From NCBI GenBank assembly GCA_035537875.1, contig DATLLJ010000143.1, forward strand, positions 1 through 64,000: a DNA stretch of 64,000 nt. The letters are read 5' to 3'. The position numbers and the translations under genes were made by a program. Of this stretch, positions 25,714 to 37,783 are shown piece after piece (the stretch's first letter is position 1; each line of letters opens with the position of its first letter). Below the pieces are notes generated by a model, which worked only from the letters and a program-made list of their open reading frames with translations, was not told where the DNA came from and made no database searches. The stretch is from DATLLJ01 sp035537875. GTDB taxonomy: Bacteria > Acidobacteriota > Vicinamibacteria > Vicinamibacterales > CAVVIG01.

Positions 25714-26663
25714 CAGAATCCCGGTCTTCCCAAAGCCAAACGGGCGCCCTCGTCGACGATACGTACGCTGAAGCTTTCAAGAGCCTCTACGCGGAAGTTC
25801 TGATCACTGCCCGCAACCGCACCTGGGTCGATCACGCCGTCCACGCGGCGACAGGCAACGCGTCGTCAACGATCATGTGCGACTGCGAGGCGGGCCTGGA
25901 CGGCTACACCGACACGACGCCAGACGGCCGTCCAGGCGCGATCGTGCAGTTTCACGTCCCGCGGTTCCGCAAAGACCGCGTCGAGGCGCTCGAGCGCTCG
26001 CTGCTCGTGCGGATCAGCCAGAACGTGCTGACCTGTCCGACCGCCGCCTGCTTCAACCTGCTCGACACCGACCCGTACTACAAGCTCGGGCGCAAAGTCG
26101 CCTATTTCGGCAACGGCTATCAGTTCCGGGACACCCGCCATGGCCGACGGGTGTGGGTGGTGCCGATCCTGGGCGGCGAGTTCGTGATCGATCGCCGCTT
26201 CGGCTACAGCGAGGGGCTGATGGGCGGCAACTTGTGGCTGATGGCGAGCGACGTCGACTCGGCGTTGGCCGCGGCCGAGCGGGCGACGACGGCCATCGCC
26301 AGGAGCGCGGGAGTGATCACCCCATTTCCTGGCGGCGTCGCCGCCAGCGGCTCGAAGATCGGCAGCCGCTATTCGTTCTCGATCGCTAGCACGTACGAGA
26401 AGTATTGCCCGACGTTGCGCGGGGCGCCCGGCGTCGAGACAGCGCTCCCCGACGGCGTCAACTCGGTGATGGAGATCATCGTGAACGGCCGCAACATTCA
26501 GGCGATCGCCGACGCCGTGCAGGCAGCGATTTCCGCGGCGGTCGGCACACCCGGTCTCATTCGCATCTCCGCCGGGAACTACGACGGCCGGCTGGGCAAG
26601 AACTTCATTTACCTGCGCGCGGACAAGCCCGGGGCCAGGGACCAGGCTCGCCCCGGGCCCTAA
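25710..26663 (+). CDS. ftr: Formylmethanofuran:tetrahydromethanopterin formyltransferase
   Basis: A 317-residue Ftr/FhcD protein. In methylotrophs it transfers the formyl group between tetrahydromethanopterin and methanofuran during formaldehyde oxidation; in methanogens it runs the other way. Conserved family stretches visible: LITARNRTWVDHAVHAATGNASSTIMCDCEAGL near the N terminus, CPTAACFNLLD, and VNSVMEIIVNGRNIQAIADAVQAAI toward the C terminus. It overlaps the cyclo-ligase gene by four bases. The other Fhc subunits (A, B, C) are not in this window. The last few codons (KPGARDQARPGP) and the TAA stop lie in repeat DNA, so the C-terminal tail is probably not native. Confidence 0.9.
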   Translation: MTESRSSQSQTGALVDDTYAEAFKSLYAEVLITARNRTWVDHAVHAATGNASSTIMCDCEAGLDGYTDTTPDGRPGAIVQFHVPRFRKDRVEALERSLLVRISQNVLTCPTAACFNLLDTDPYYKLGRKVAYFGNGYQFRDTRHGRRVWVVPILGGEFVIDRRFGYSEGLMGGNLWLMASDVDSALAAAERATTAIARSAGVITPFPGGVAASGSKIGSRYSFSIASTYEKYCPTLRGAPGVETALPDGVNSVMEIIVNGRNIQAIADAVQAAISAAVGTPGLIRISAGNYDGRLGKNFIYLRADKPGARDQARPGP

Positions 26664-26770
26664 CCTCCAGCCTCTAGCCTCCAACCTCTACCCTCTAACC
26701 TCTAACCTCTAACCTCTAACCTCTAACCTCCAGCCTCCAGCCTCCAGCCTCCAGCCTCTAACCTCCAGTC
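26658..26770. repeat. Heptanucleotide repeat array (CCTCTAA / CCTCCAG)
   Basis: Roughly sixteen 7-bp units of CCTCTAA, CCTCCAG and close variants in tandem, starting at the last codons of ftr and ending just before the ribosome-binding site of the M16 peptidase gene. The TAA stop of ftr is supplied by the first unit. The same type of array recurs at 49455, 52387 and 63358. Confidence 0.9.
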
Positions 26771-26796
26771 TGATACGATCCCCTCGGAGGATTCCG

Positions 26797-29573
<2,777 letters not shown>

Positions 29574-29577
<4 letters not shown>

Positions 29578-31415
29578 GACGTGGCGCCGCGGCCCTGACG
29601 CTCATCGTCTCGCTCCTGGCGGCCGGATGCGCCACGCCAGCGGCCGAGAGCGAGTTCTTCGGCAAGGTCGACCCGCCCGAAGGTCAGGTGCTGCGGTACA
29701 TTACGGGGTCGGAACCTGAATCGCTCGATCCCCAGTTCGGCACCGGTCAGCCTGAAGCGCGCATCTACATGGCGCTCTACGAGGGGCTGACGGAATACCA
29801 TCCCAAGACAACGCTGCCGATCCCCGCCATTGCCGAGCGGTGGGACGTCAACGAGGACTCATCGGAGTTCGTGTTCCACCTTCGGCCAACCGCCCGCTGG
29901 TCGAACGGCGACGCGATTACCGCCCACGATTTCGTCTATAGCTTCCGACGCGGCCTCAGTCCAGCTTTCGCCTCGCGGAACGCGTACATGTCGTACTACA
30001 TCCTCTACGCGAGGGGCTATAACGAGGGCGGCGTGTTCGTCCGCGACCCGTCGAGCGGACGGTTCGTGCAGCGGAGCGAGGTATCCGGCGAATCGCCGTT
30101 GCGTCTGGTTCTGCCCGGCGACGAGGCCACGCGCCGGCAGGCCATAGGAGCCGACCCTGCCCTGCAGAAGGTCACCGCAGGAAAACAGTTTGTGCCAATC
30201 AGGGCGGAAGACATCGGCGTCGAAGCCCTCGACGACCACACGCTGCGCATCACGTTGACTCAGGGCGCGCCGTTTTTTGTCGGCATGACCGCGCATCAGT
30301 TCTTCAGACCGGTCCACCGCCCCACCGTCGAAAAGTTCGGCGTCCGCTGGACCGACCCCGAGCACATCGTGACCTCGGGCCCGTTCATCCTGAAGGAATG
30401 GCGTCCCTACGATCGCCTGGTCGTCGTCGCTAACCCGATGTACTGGGACGCGGCGACCGTAAAGCTCAGGGAGATTCGCTTTTACCCCATCGAAGTGCAG
30501 ACAACGATGTTGAACCTCTACAAGGCGGGTGAGGTCGATGCGATTTACAACCATACCGTCCCGCCGTCGTGGCTGCCGATTATTCGCGGGTTGAAAGACT
30601 ACATGGACGCTCCCGAGATCGCCATCGAGTACTACGGCATCAACACCACCAAACCGCCGATGGACGACTTGCGGGTGCGAAAAGCCTTCAACATGGCGAT
30701 CGACAAAGCGGCGCTGGCGCGCTTCCGGGTCGTCGCGAAGCCGCTGACGGCGTTCACACCTGAGGGGATTTTCCCCGGTTACCCGCAGCCGCAGGGTGAC
30801 GGGTTCGATGTGTCGCGCGCACGCGAGTTGCTGGCTGAAGCCGGGTACCGCGATGCCACCGGCAACTACGATCCCGGCGCCTTTCCGACCGATCAAGTCG
30901 AGCTCGTGTACAACACGCTCGAGGCGAACCGCCAGGTTGCCGAGTTCGTGCAGGCGCAGTGGAAGCAGAACCTCGGGATTACGGTGCCGCTGCGAAATAT
31001 GGAGTTCCGGACGTTCCTGAGCGAGCGCTCCAACCTCAATTTCAAAGGCTTCGCGCGCGCGGGCTGGATTGGCGATTACATGGATCCCTATACCTTCCTC
31101 GAGTTGTTCGCCGTCCCCTCACCGGGAACCAATAACGACTCCGGGTGGTTCGACCCTAAGTACGTCGATATGCTGTCGAAGGCAAATCGCACACTGGATC
31201 CGATGAAGCGCTTCGAGATCCTCGCCCAGGCCGAGGCCTACATGCTCGAGGCGCAGCCGATCATTCCTCTGCTCACGCGCGCGACCGACTGGATGAAGAA
31301 GCCGTACGTCAAGGGCATGTATCCCAATCCCGGAACGCTGCACGCCTGGAAATTCGTCTACATCGAACACGATCCCGCCAAATGGGATTACGGCGTGCCA
31401 GCCCTCGCCGACTAG
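29574..31415 (+). CDS. oppA: Peptide ABC transporter substrate-binding lipoprotein (OppA type)
   Basis: A 613-residue solute-binding protein of family 5. The N terminus is a lipoprotein signal with lipobox LLAAGC (Cys 19). Family motifs: YITGSEPESLDPQFGTG, YEGLTEYHP, HLRPTARWSNGDAITAHDFVYSFRR and AFNMAIDKAALARF. It should sit on the periplasmic side of the inner membrane and deliver oligopeptides to OppBCDF. It starts inside the stop codon of the M16 peptidase gene and is followed six bases later by the permease gene. Confidence 0.92.
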
Positions 31416-31421
31416 CGCCGC

Positions 31422-32342
31422 ATGCTGCGATTTGTCATCAGACGCCTGATTGTCACCCTTCCCCTCGTGCTCGTGGTCATCACGCTCACGTGGGGCCTGA
31501 TCAGGCTCGCGCCCGGTAATTTTTACGCCTCCGAGCGTGCGCTTCCGGCAGCCGTCGAACAGAACATCCGCGTGAAGTACGGCCTCGATCAGCCCTGGTA
31601 CGTTCAGTACGGGCGGATGTTGGGCAACGCGTTGCGAGGCGACCTCGGTACATCGCTGCAATACGAGGGGCGGTCGGTCAACGAAATCCTCGCAAGGACG
31701 ATTCCAGTGTCGGCCGCCGTGGGCTTCCTGGCGTACGGGCTGGCGCTGGTGGTCGGCGTGGCAGCCGGAACGCTGGCCGCCGTCAAGCAGAACTCGGCAC
31801 TCGATTACACATCGATGGCGGTGGCGATGTTCGGCATCTCACTCCCCAACTTCGTCCTGGGCCCGCTCCTGGTTCTGCTGTTCTCGCTCACGCTCTACTG
31901 GCTCCCGCCCGCGCGGTGGGACGGCCTGCCCAGCCGCAGCATGGTGCTGCCGGTCCTGACGCTCTCGGCCGTCTACATGGCATACATCGCCAGGCTGGCA
32001 CGGGCCGGCATGCTCGAAGTGCTGCGTTCGGATTACATCCGCACAGCTCGAGCGAAAGGTCTCGACGAAAAACAGGTCATCCTCCGGCACGCGATGCGAG
32101 GGGGCCTGCTGCCGGTCGTGTCGTTCAGCGGTCCGGCGCTCGCCATCCTGATCACCGGCACGGTGGTCGTCGAACGGATTTTCGCGCTCCCGGGTGTCGG
32201 CAACTACTTCATCCAGGCAAATCTCAACCGGGACGAGCCGCTCATCCTCGGCATCGTGGTGTTCATCTCGATCGTCGTGCTCTTCTTCAACCTGCTGGTG
32301 GACGTCGCATACGGATTTATCGATCCACGGGTGAGGTACTGA
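31422..32342 (+). CDS. oppB: Peptide ABC transporter permease (OppB type)
   Basis: A 306-residue inner-membrane permease with about six helices. Seen: the N-terminal MLRFVIRRLIVTLPLVLVVITLTW helix, then RYGLDQPWYVQYGR-type sequence as in OppB/DppB (here VKYGLDQPWYVQYGRML), and the EAA coupling loop YIRTARAKGLDEKQVILRHAMR that contacts the ATPases. Together with OppC it forms the channel for oligopeptides. It starts six bases after oppA; a repeat-filled 167-bp gap separates it from oppC. Confidence 0.93.
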   Translation: MLRFVIRRLIVTLPLVLVVITLTWGLIRLAPGNFYASERALPAAVEQNIRVKYGLDQPWYVQYGRMLGNALRGDLGTSLQYEGRSVNEILARTIPVSAAVGFLAYGLALVVGVAAGTLAAVKQNSALDYTSMAVAMFGISLPNFVLGPLLVLLFSLTLYWLPPARWDGLPSRSMVLPVLTLSAVYMAYIARLARAGMLEVLRSDYIRTARAKGLDEKQVILRHAMRGGLLPVVSFSGPALAILITGTVVVERIFALPGVGNYFIQANLNRDEPLILGIVVFISIVVLFFNLLVDVAYGFIDPRVRY

Positions 32343-32475
32343 ATTGGATAATCGGGTAATCGGGTAATCGGGTAATTGATTTGGAGATTGGGTACAAAGG
32401 GCATGTCAATCGGGCAATCGATTGAGCAATCGACAGGTATGAACCGATCCCTCAATCGATTACCCGATTACCAGA
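32343..32475. repeat. Short repeats TAATCGGG and inverted copies inside the opp operon
   Basis: Begins within four bases of the oppB stop. TAATCGGG is repeated three times in tandem from about 32347, followed by degenerate ATCGGGCAATCGATTG-type sequence. Inverted copies (CAATCGATTACCCGATTACC) lie near 32452-32472. Left and right copies could pair into a large hairpin. It is AT-richer than the surroundings and non-coding. Confidence 0.75.
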
Positions 32476-32509
32476 TTAGCCAACTCCTAGATTCACGGAG
32501 ACGAGCCGC

Positions 32510-33445
32510 GTGAGCGGAGCCATCGAAGAAGTCTCTGCCGGCGAGTCTCTCTGGATGGCGGCGTGGCGGCGACTGCTGCGCAACCGGTTGGCGGTCTTCG
32601 GCATGGCGATGGTCGGCGTCATCGTGACGGTGTCGCTGGCGGGTCCGCCGATCATCCGGGCGGCAACCGGCTACACCTACGACTACATTCCGCCCGAAGC
32701 CGACCTGATCCGCTCCTTTCCCCCACTCCAGGCGCCCGACGGCTCGTTCTCTCTCCGCCATCCGATGGGAACCGACAGCTCCGGGCGCGACATGCTGGCC
32801 CGCGTTCTGCTGGGCGGCCGCATCTCGCTCATGGTCGGCATCATCTCGACGCTCGTGTCGCTCATCATCGGCATTGCGTACGGCGCGACGGCCGGTTACA
32901 TCGGCGGCCACCTGGACGACGTGATGATGCGCATCGTCGACGTGCTGTACGCCATTCCGTACATGATGATCGTCATCGCGCTCCTCGCGCTCTTCGGCAA
33001 CCAATCGCCCATCGGACAGCTCTTCCTGCTCTTCGCGGCGCTCGGCGCCGTCTCGTGGTTGACGATGGCGAGGATCGTGCGCGGGCAGGTGCTGTCACTC
33101 AAGAACCGCGAGTTCGTGTTGGCCGCCCGCGCCACCGGCGTGTCCACCACCAAGATCATCCTCCGGCACCTCGTTCCCAACACCATCGGCCCCGTCATCG
33201 TCTACGCGACGCTCACCATACCGTCGGTGATGCTGCAGGAGGCGTTTCTTTCGTTCCTCGGCCTCGGCGTGCAGGCACCGCTCGCGTCCTGGGGCAGCCT
33301 CGCGAACGAGGGAATTCAGAACATCGCCGTGTTTCCGTGGCAGCTCTTCTTCCCCGGGCTCACGATGGCGATCACGCTCGTCTCGCTCAACTTTCTCGGC
33401 GACGGACTGCGTGACGCGCTCGATCCGCAGACGCGCCGCACCTGA
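32510..33445 (+). CDS. oppC: Peptide ABC transporter permease (OppC type)
   Basis: A 311-residue permease, partner of OppB. N-terminal helix NRLAVFGMAMVGVIVTVSLAG, the periplasmic HPMGTDSSGRDMLARVLLGGRISLMVGI signature of OppC/DppC, and the EAA loop EFVLAARATGVSTTKIILRHLVPNTIG. The C-terminal FLGDGLRDALDPQTRR is characteristic. Translation starts at GTG 32510, preceded by CGGAGACGAG. It is separated from oppB by repeat DNA but is in the same orientation and almost certainly in the same transcript. Confidence 0.93.
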   Translation: MSGAIEEVSAGESLWMAAWRRLLRNRLAVFGMAMVGVIVTVSLAGPPIIRAATGYTYDYIPPEADLIRSFPPLQAPDGSFSLRHPMGTDSSGRDMLARVLLGGRISLMVGIISTLVSLIIGIAYGATAGYIGGHLDDVMMRIVDVLYAIPYMMIVIALLALFGNQSPIGQLFLLFAALGAVSWLTMARIVRGQVLSLKNREFVLAARATGVSTTKIILRHLVPNTIGPVIVYATLTIPSVMLQEAFLSFLGLGVQAPLASWGSLANEGIQNIAVFPWQLFFPGLTMAITLVSLNFLGDGLRDALDPQTRRT

Positions 33446-33504
33446 ATGTCCTCCAGCTTCACGGCGCGTGTCTCCGGCGACATCAGAATGGGAACCACAG
33501 ACTA

Positions 33505-34491
<987 letters not shown>

Positions 34492-34501
34492 GCCTCGACC
34501 G

Positions 34502-35548
34502 ATGAGCACGCTGCTCTCGGTCCGCAACCTCAAGGTGCACTTCGACCTGGGCGGCGGGACGATGTGGGATCGCCTGACGGGGGGCAGCCCGACGCGGCGC
34601 GTGGTGCGAGCCGTTGACGGCGTCACGCTCGACATCCTCGAGGGCGAAACGCTCGGCTTGGTCGGTGAGTCCGGGTGCGGCAAGTCCACTCTCGGTCGCG
34701 CCATCTTGAGGCTGGTGGAACCGACGGCGGGCGAAGTGGTGTTCAGAGGAAGAGACCTGGCGCACCTCTCGCCGCGACGACTCCGCGACGAGCGGCGTCA
34801 TCTGCAGATGATCTTTCAGGATCCGTACGCCTCGCTCAATCCACGAATGACCGTGGGCGAGATCATCGCCGAACCCATCGAGACGTTCGGCCTGGCGCGG
34901 GGACAGGCGAAGCGCGATCTCGTGCGAGAGCTGATGGGCACGGTCGGTCTCAGCCCGCGGCACATCAAGCGATATCCGCATGAGTTCTCCGGCGGCCAGC
35001 AGCAGCGCATCGGCATCGCGCGCGCGCTCGCGGCTCACCCCGACTTCATCGTCGCAGACGAGCCCATTTCAGCGCTCGACGTGTCCATTCAGGCGCAGAT
35101 CATGAACCTGATGGAGACGCTTCGACGGCAGCGCAACCTCACGTACCTGTTCATCTCCCACGACCTGCGCGCCGTGCGGCATACGGCCGACCGCGTCGCG
35201 GTGATGTACCTCGGCAAAATCGTCGAACTCGCGGACGCGAAGGTCATTTACGACGACCCGTTGATGCCATATACGAAGGCGCTGATCTCAGCCGTTCCTG
35301 TACCGGATCCGAAGATCGAGGCCACGAGACGCCGGATGGTGCTCGAGGGTGATGTGCCATCGCCCATCAACCCGCCCCCGGGTTGCCATTTTCATACACG
35401 CTGTCCGTTCGTGGTGGCGGCCTGCCGGGAGGTGGTGCCACCGCTCGTAGAGGTCAAACGGGGCCACTACGCCGCCTGTATCAGGATCAGCCGCGACCAG
35501 CCTCGCATCGACGACGTTCCGGCCGGGGCGACGCCCGGACTTCCCTAG
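34502..35548 (+). CDS. oppF: Peptide ABC transporter ATPase (OppF type)
   Basis: A 348-residue ATPase. Walker A GESGCGKS, signature SGGQQQR, Walker B FIVADEPISALDVSIQAQ, and FISHDLRAVRHTADRV. The C-terminal peptide-transporter extension carries PPGCHFHTRCPFVVAACRE. ATG 34502 lies 10 bp after the oppD stop; an upstream in-frame ATG at 34475 would overlap oppD and seems less likely. Last gene of the M16-oppABCDF operon. Confidence 0.92.
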   Translation: MSTLLSVRNLKVHFDLGGGTMWDRLTGGSPTRRVVRAVDGVTLDILEGETLGLVGESGCGKSTLGRAILRLVEPTAGEVVFRGRDLAHLSPRRLRDERRHLQMIFQDPYASLNPRMTVGEIIAEPIETFGLARGQAKRDLVRELMGTVGLSPRHIKRYPHEFSGGQQQRIGIARALAAHPDFIVADEPISALDVSIQAQIMNLMETLRRQRNLTYLFISHDLRAVRHTADRVAVMYLGKIVELADAKVIYDDPLMPYTKALISAVPVPDPKIEATRRRMVLEGDVPSPINPPPGCHFHTRCPFVVAACREVVPPLVEVKRGHYAACIRISRDQPRIDDVPAGATPGLP

Positions 35549-35592
35549 GAAAGACGGGTCGGAGTGTCGGCTTCCCCGAGAGCGCGAACTCC

Positions 35593-35621
35593 TTGCATTG
35601 GCCAATTCCGAGGCTTACACT
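35593..35621 (+). promoter_or_regulatory. Probable sigma-70 promoter of the lipoprotein gene
   Basis: TTGCAT (35593-35598), 17-bp spacer, TACACT (35616-35621). The transcript would start near 35628 with a leader of about 95 bases to the AAAGGAGGAG ribosome-binding site before ATG 35723. Confidence 0.5.
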
Positions 35622-35722
35622 CACGGAAGTTCCGACCGTAACGATAGTTCGGCCTCGCGACTTCTGCGAGGTTCACGCCCCGCGTCGCGTCAGGCCTCTG
35701 TGATCGTCTTAAAGGAGGAGCC

Positions 35723-36130
35723 ATGACTTGGGCACCCCGGCGCGCTCTCGTTCCTCTTGTCGGCGTCATCACCTTCAGCTCGGTCCTCGCCGGATGCTCC
35801 GGCAGCAGCGCGAACGGCGCGGTCGGTACCTCCGGAGATGCGGGTAATTTCATCGCGGTGGACACGGCCAGCCCGCCAGTCGTCACCCTCCAGAACATGA
35901 CCGACCAGCCGCTCGTGGATATCAACGTCGCTCTCAAGAGCGGCATCCTGCTGTTCAGCGACAGCATCAGCCGTCTCGAGCCGAAAGAGAAACGGCAGCT
36001 GCGACACGGCGACTTCGCGAGCCGAGACGGCACGCCGTTCAGCCTTCGCATCGCCCGCCCGCGGGAGGTGATCCTCACGGCCAAGGATCTCAGCGGAAAA
36101 CAGATGGAAGCCACGGTCCCCTGGAAGTAG
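35723..36130 (+). CDS. Small lipoprotein, function unknown
   Basis: A 135-residue lipoprotein: signal segment ALVPLVGVITFSSVLAGC with lipobox Cys 25, followed by a Ser/Gly-rich linker and a beta-sandwich-like domain (VVTLQNMTDQPLVDINVALKSG ... PFSLRIARPREVILTAKDLSGK). The domain looks like a small immunoglobulin-like fold of unknown role. Excellent ribosome-binding site AAAGGAGGAG. It stands alone between the opp operon and the DUF6644 genes. Confidence 0.7.
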   Translation: MTWAPRRALVPLVGVITFSSVLAGCSGSSANGAVGTSGDAGNFIAVDTASPPVVTLQNMTDQPLVDINVALKSGILLFSDSISRLEPKEKRQLRHGDFASRDGTPFSLRIARPREVILTAKDLSGKQMEATVPWK

Positions 36131-36220
36131 AGTCATCCGAGAGCAGGCGGCCCGGACCGACGCCGGGTCGCCTCTCGCTTTGACATCCCCCCCTGCGCCT
36201 AGATAAGATGCGCCGCTCCC

Positions 36221-36709
36221 ATGACCATCCTCGAAGTCTGCCAGCTGATTGAGAACAGTCAGATTGGGACCAGCATCCGCGAGTCGAACAACTACTGGAT
36301 GTTGAACGGCGCCCATGTCCTCAGCCTGGCGATGTCGGTCGGCGCGATCTTCTGGTTCGATCTCCGCGCCATGGGCGTCAACATGCGCCATGTGCGCGTG
36401 TCAGAGGTCTATCGCCAGATCAGCGGCTGGATGTACGGCGGATTCGTCACGATGTTCATCACCGGCGTGCTGCTCTTCTGGGCACACGCCGCCACGTCCT
36501 ACATGAACATCTATTTCCGGATCAAGTTCCTGGCGATGGGCCTGGCCGTGCTGAACGCCATGTATTTCAACGTCAAAACGGCGCGCGGCATCGCGGCCTG
36601 GGATGCGAACCCGGTGCCGCCGCCGGGCGTCCGGATCGCCGGCATCTTCTCCATCGTCATGTGGGCCGGCGTGATCGCGGCCGGCCGCCTGATGGCCTAC
36701 ACTTTCTAG
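36221..36709 (+). CDS. DUF6644-like four-helix membrane protein, first copy
   Basis: A 162-residue inner-membrane protein with about four helices: HVLSLAMSVGAIFWFDLRAMG, YGGFVTMFITGVLLFW, IKFLAMGLAVLNAMYF and GIFSIVMWAGVIAAGRLMAY. The N-terminal sequence ENSQIGTSIRESNNYWMLNGAHVLSLA matches what I recall of DUF6644, a membrane family common in Acidobacteriota and Proteobacteria. Function unknown. The next gene, two bases downstream, encodes a related protein, so the two may assemble together. The DUF6152 pair follows on the same strand. Confidence 0.7.
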   Translation: MTILEVCQLIENSQIGTSIRESNNYWMLNGAHVLSLAMSVGAIFWFDLRAMGVNMRHVRVSEVYRQISGWMYGGFVTMFITGVLLFWAHAATSYMNIYFRIKFLAMGLAVLNAMYFNVKTARGIAAWDANPVPPPGVRIAGIFSIVMWAGVIAAGRLMAYTF

Positions 36710-36711
36710 CC

Positions 36712-37179
36712 ATGGCGCTATCGATTTCTCAGTGGGCGGAAATGAGCTGGTGGGGCACCTTCGTCCGCGAATCGACGATGGGCTTCGCGATCGCGTCCGT
36801 GTTCCTGCTGTTCGGGCTCACGCTTCTGCTGGGAGGCATTTTCCTGATGAGCCTCCGCCTGTTCGGTCTCATTCTGACCGACCGGTCGGTCTCCCAGGTA
36901 GGCCGCGACTTCCGGAAGTGGACCCTGGCTGGCTTGGTTCTGGCCCTCGTCTCGGGACCAACCATGTGGGCGGCCACCGCGATGCGCTACTACGACAGCC
37001 CGGCGTTCTGGCTGGAGCAGCAAATCCTGGCCGTGGCCATCGTCTTCCATTTCTCACTGTGGGAATGGGTTATCCGAAAAGATGACGCGCCGGCCGTCCT
37101 GCGGGCATTTACCGGTGCGCTGGCGCTGTTCCTGTGGTTTGGCGTCGGCGTGATGGGCCGCGCCATAGGGTTTTTCTGA
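36712..37179 (+). CDS. DUF6644-like four-helix membrane protein, second copy
   Basis: A 155-residue membrane protein with the same layout as its upstream neighbour: GTFVRESTMGFAIASVFLLFGLTLLLGGIFLMSLRLFGLIL, then WTLAGLVLALVSGPTMWAATAMRYYDSPAFW, then two C-terminal helices. The RES motif near the N terminus and DSPAFW match DUF6644. ATG 36712 lies two bases beyond the preceding stop (TAGCCATGG), pointing to translational coupling. Function is unknown. Confidence 0.7.
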   Translation: MALSISQWAEMSWWGTFVRESTMGFAIASVFLLFGLTLLLGGIFLMSLRLFGLILTDRSVSQVGRDFRKWTLAGLVLALVSGPTMWAATAMRYYDSPAFWLEQQILAVAIVFHFSLWEWVIRKDDAPAVLRAFTGALALFLWFGVGVMGRAIGFF

Positions 37180-37185
37180 ATATTC

Positions 37186-37214
37186 TTGACTTGTCCGCCG
37201 GGGACCCCAATAAT
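37186..37214 (+). promoter_or_regulatory. Sigma-70 promoter of first DUF6152 gene
   Basis: TTGACT (37186-37191), 17-bp spacer, AATAAT (37209-37214). It begins six bases past the end of the second DUF6644 gene and is almost identical in both boxes to the promoter at 37723. Confidence 0.75.
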
Positions 37215-37251
37215 TTTAGGAGATTCACGCCCACCGAATCTGGAGGTCGCA

Positions 37252-37644
37252 ATGGCACGTAAGCTCGTCACCTTGGCCCTTGGCATCGGCGTTCTGGTGT
37301 CCGCAGCCCCACTCGTTGCGCACCACTCCGTTTCGGCGGAGTTCGACACCACCAAGACCATCAAGTTCGTTGGCAAGGTCAAGGAAGTGAACTGGGGAAA
37401 TCCCCACATTTACACCAGCGTGGAGACCACCGACCCGGATACCGGCAAGCCGGCGGTGTTCAGAGTCGAAGGCGGTGCGCCCAACGCCCTGTTCCGGCAA
37501 GGCTGGCGCAAGGACACGCTGAAGATCGGCGAAACGGTGACGGTGACGGGCAACCGCGCCAAGAACCCTGACTCGCCCAATATCGGCCAGGCGACGATTC
37601 TGAACGAGGCCGGCAAGCGGGTGTACGCTGGGTCGAACAACTGA
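37252..37644 (+). CDS. DUF6152 family secreted protein, first copy
   Basis: A 130-residue exported protein: signal peptide KLVTLALGIGVLVSAAPLVA, then HHSVSAEFDTTKTIKFVGKVKEVNWGNPHIY, the hallmark of DUF6152. The mature domain is a small beta barrel (OB-like) ending GQATILNEAGKRVY. Two His directly after the signal cleavage site and the HIY segment could bind metal; this is inference. Ribosome-binding site GGAGG at 37242. It has its own promoter and terminator, and about 80% of its residues are shared with the next gene. Confidence 0.85.
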   Translation: MARKLVTLALGIGVLVSAAPLVAHHSVSAEFDTTKTIKFVGKVKEVNWGNPHIYTSVETTDPDTGKPAVFRVEGGAPNALFRQGWRKDTLKIGETVTVTGNRAKNPDSPNIGQATILNEAGKRVYAGSNN

Positions 37645-37675
37645 GCCGGGGGGCCAATTTCGCCACGATTTTCAA

Positions 37676-37706
37676 GGGGCAGCGGCGGGGCCGCCGCCCC
37701 TTTCTT
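37676..37706 (+). terminator. Intrinsic terminator after first DUF6152 gene
   Basis: GGGGCAGCGG-CGGGG-CCGCCGCCCC (one A-C mismatch) followed by TTTCTT. It lies about 30 bp beyond the stop of the first DUF6152 gene and upstream of the next promoter. Confidence 0.8.
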
Positions 37707-37722
37707 GTCGATGATTACGCTC

Positions 37723-37751
37723 TTGACTTGGCGACGAGTCGCCCCAATAAT
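37723..37751 (+). promoter_or_regulatory. Sigma-70 promoter of second DUF6152 gene
   Basis: TTGACT (37723-37728), 17-bp spacer, AATAAT (37746-37751), with CCCC directly before the -10 as in the promoter at 37186. The conserved TCTTGACTTG and CCCCAATAAT blocks show the promoter was duplicated with the gene. Confidence 0.75.
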
Positions 37752-37783
37752 CTGCAGAGAGTTTAATGAATGAGGAGGCCGTA

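Noticed and set aside
26658..26770. CRISPR array
   Set aside because: The units are 7 bp and contiguous, with no unique spacers and no cas genes nearby.
32343..32475. Insertion-sequence remnant between oppB and oppC
   Set aside because: No transposase sequence, no terminal repeat pair with target duplication; only short simple repeats.
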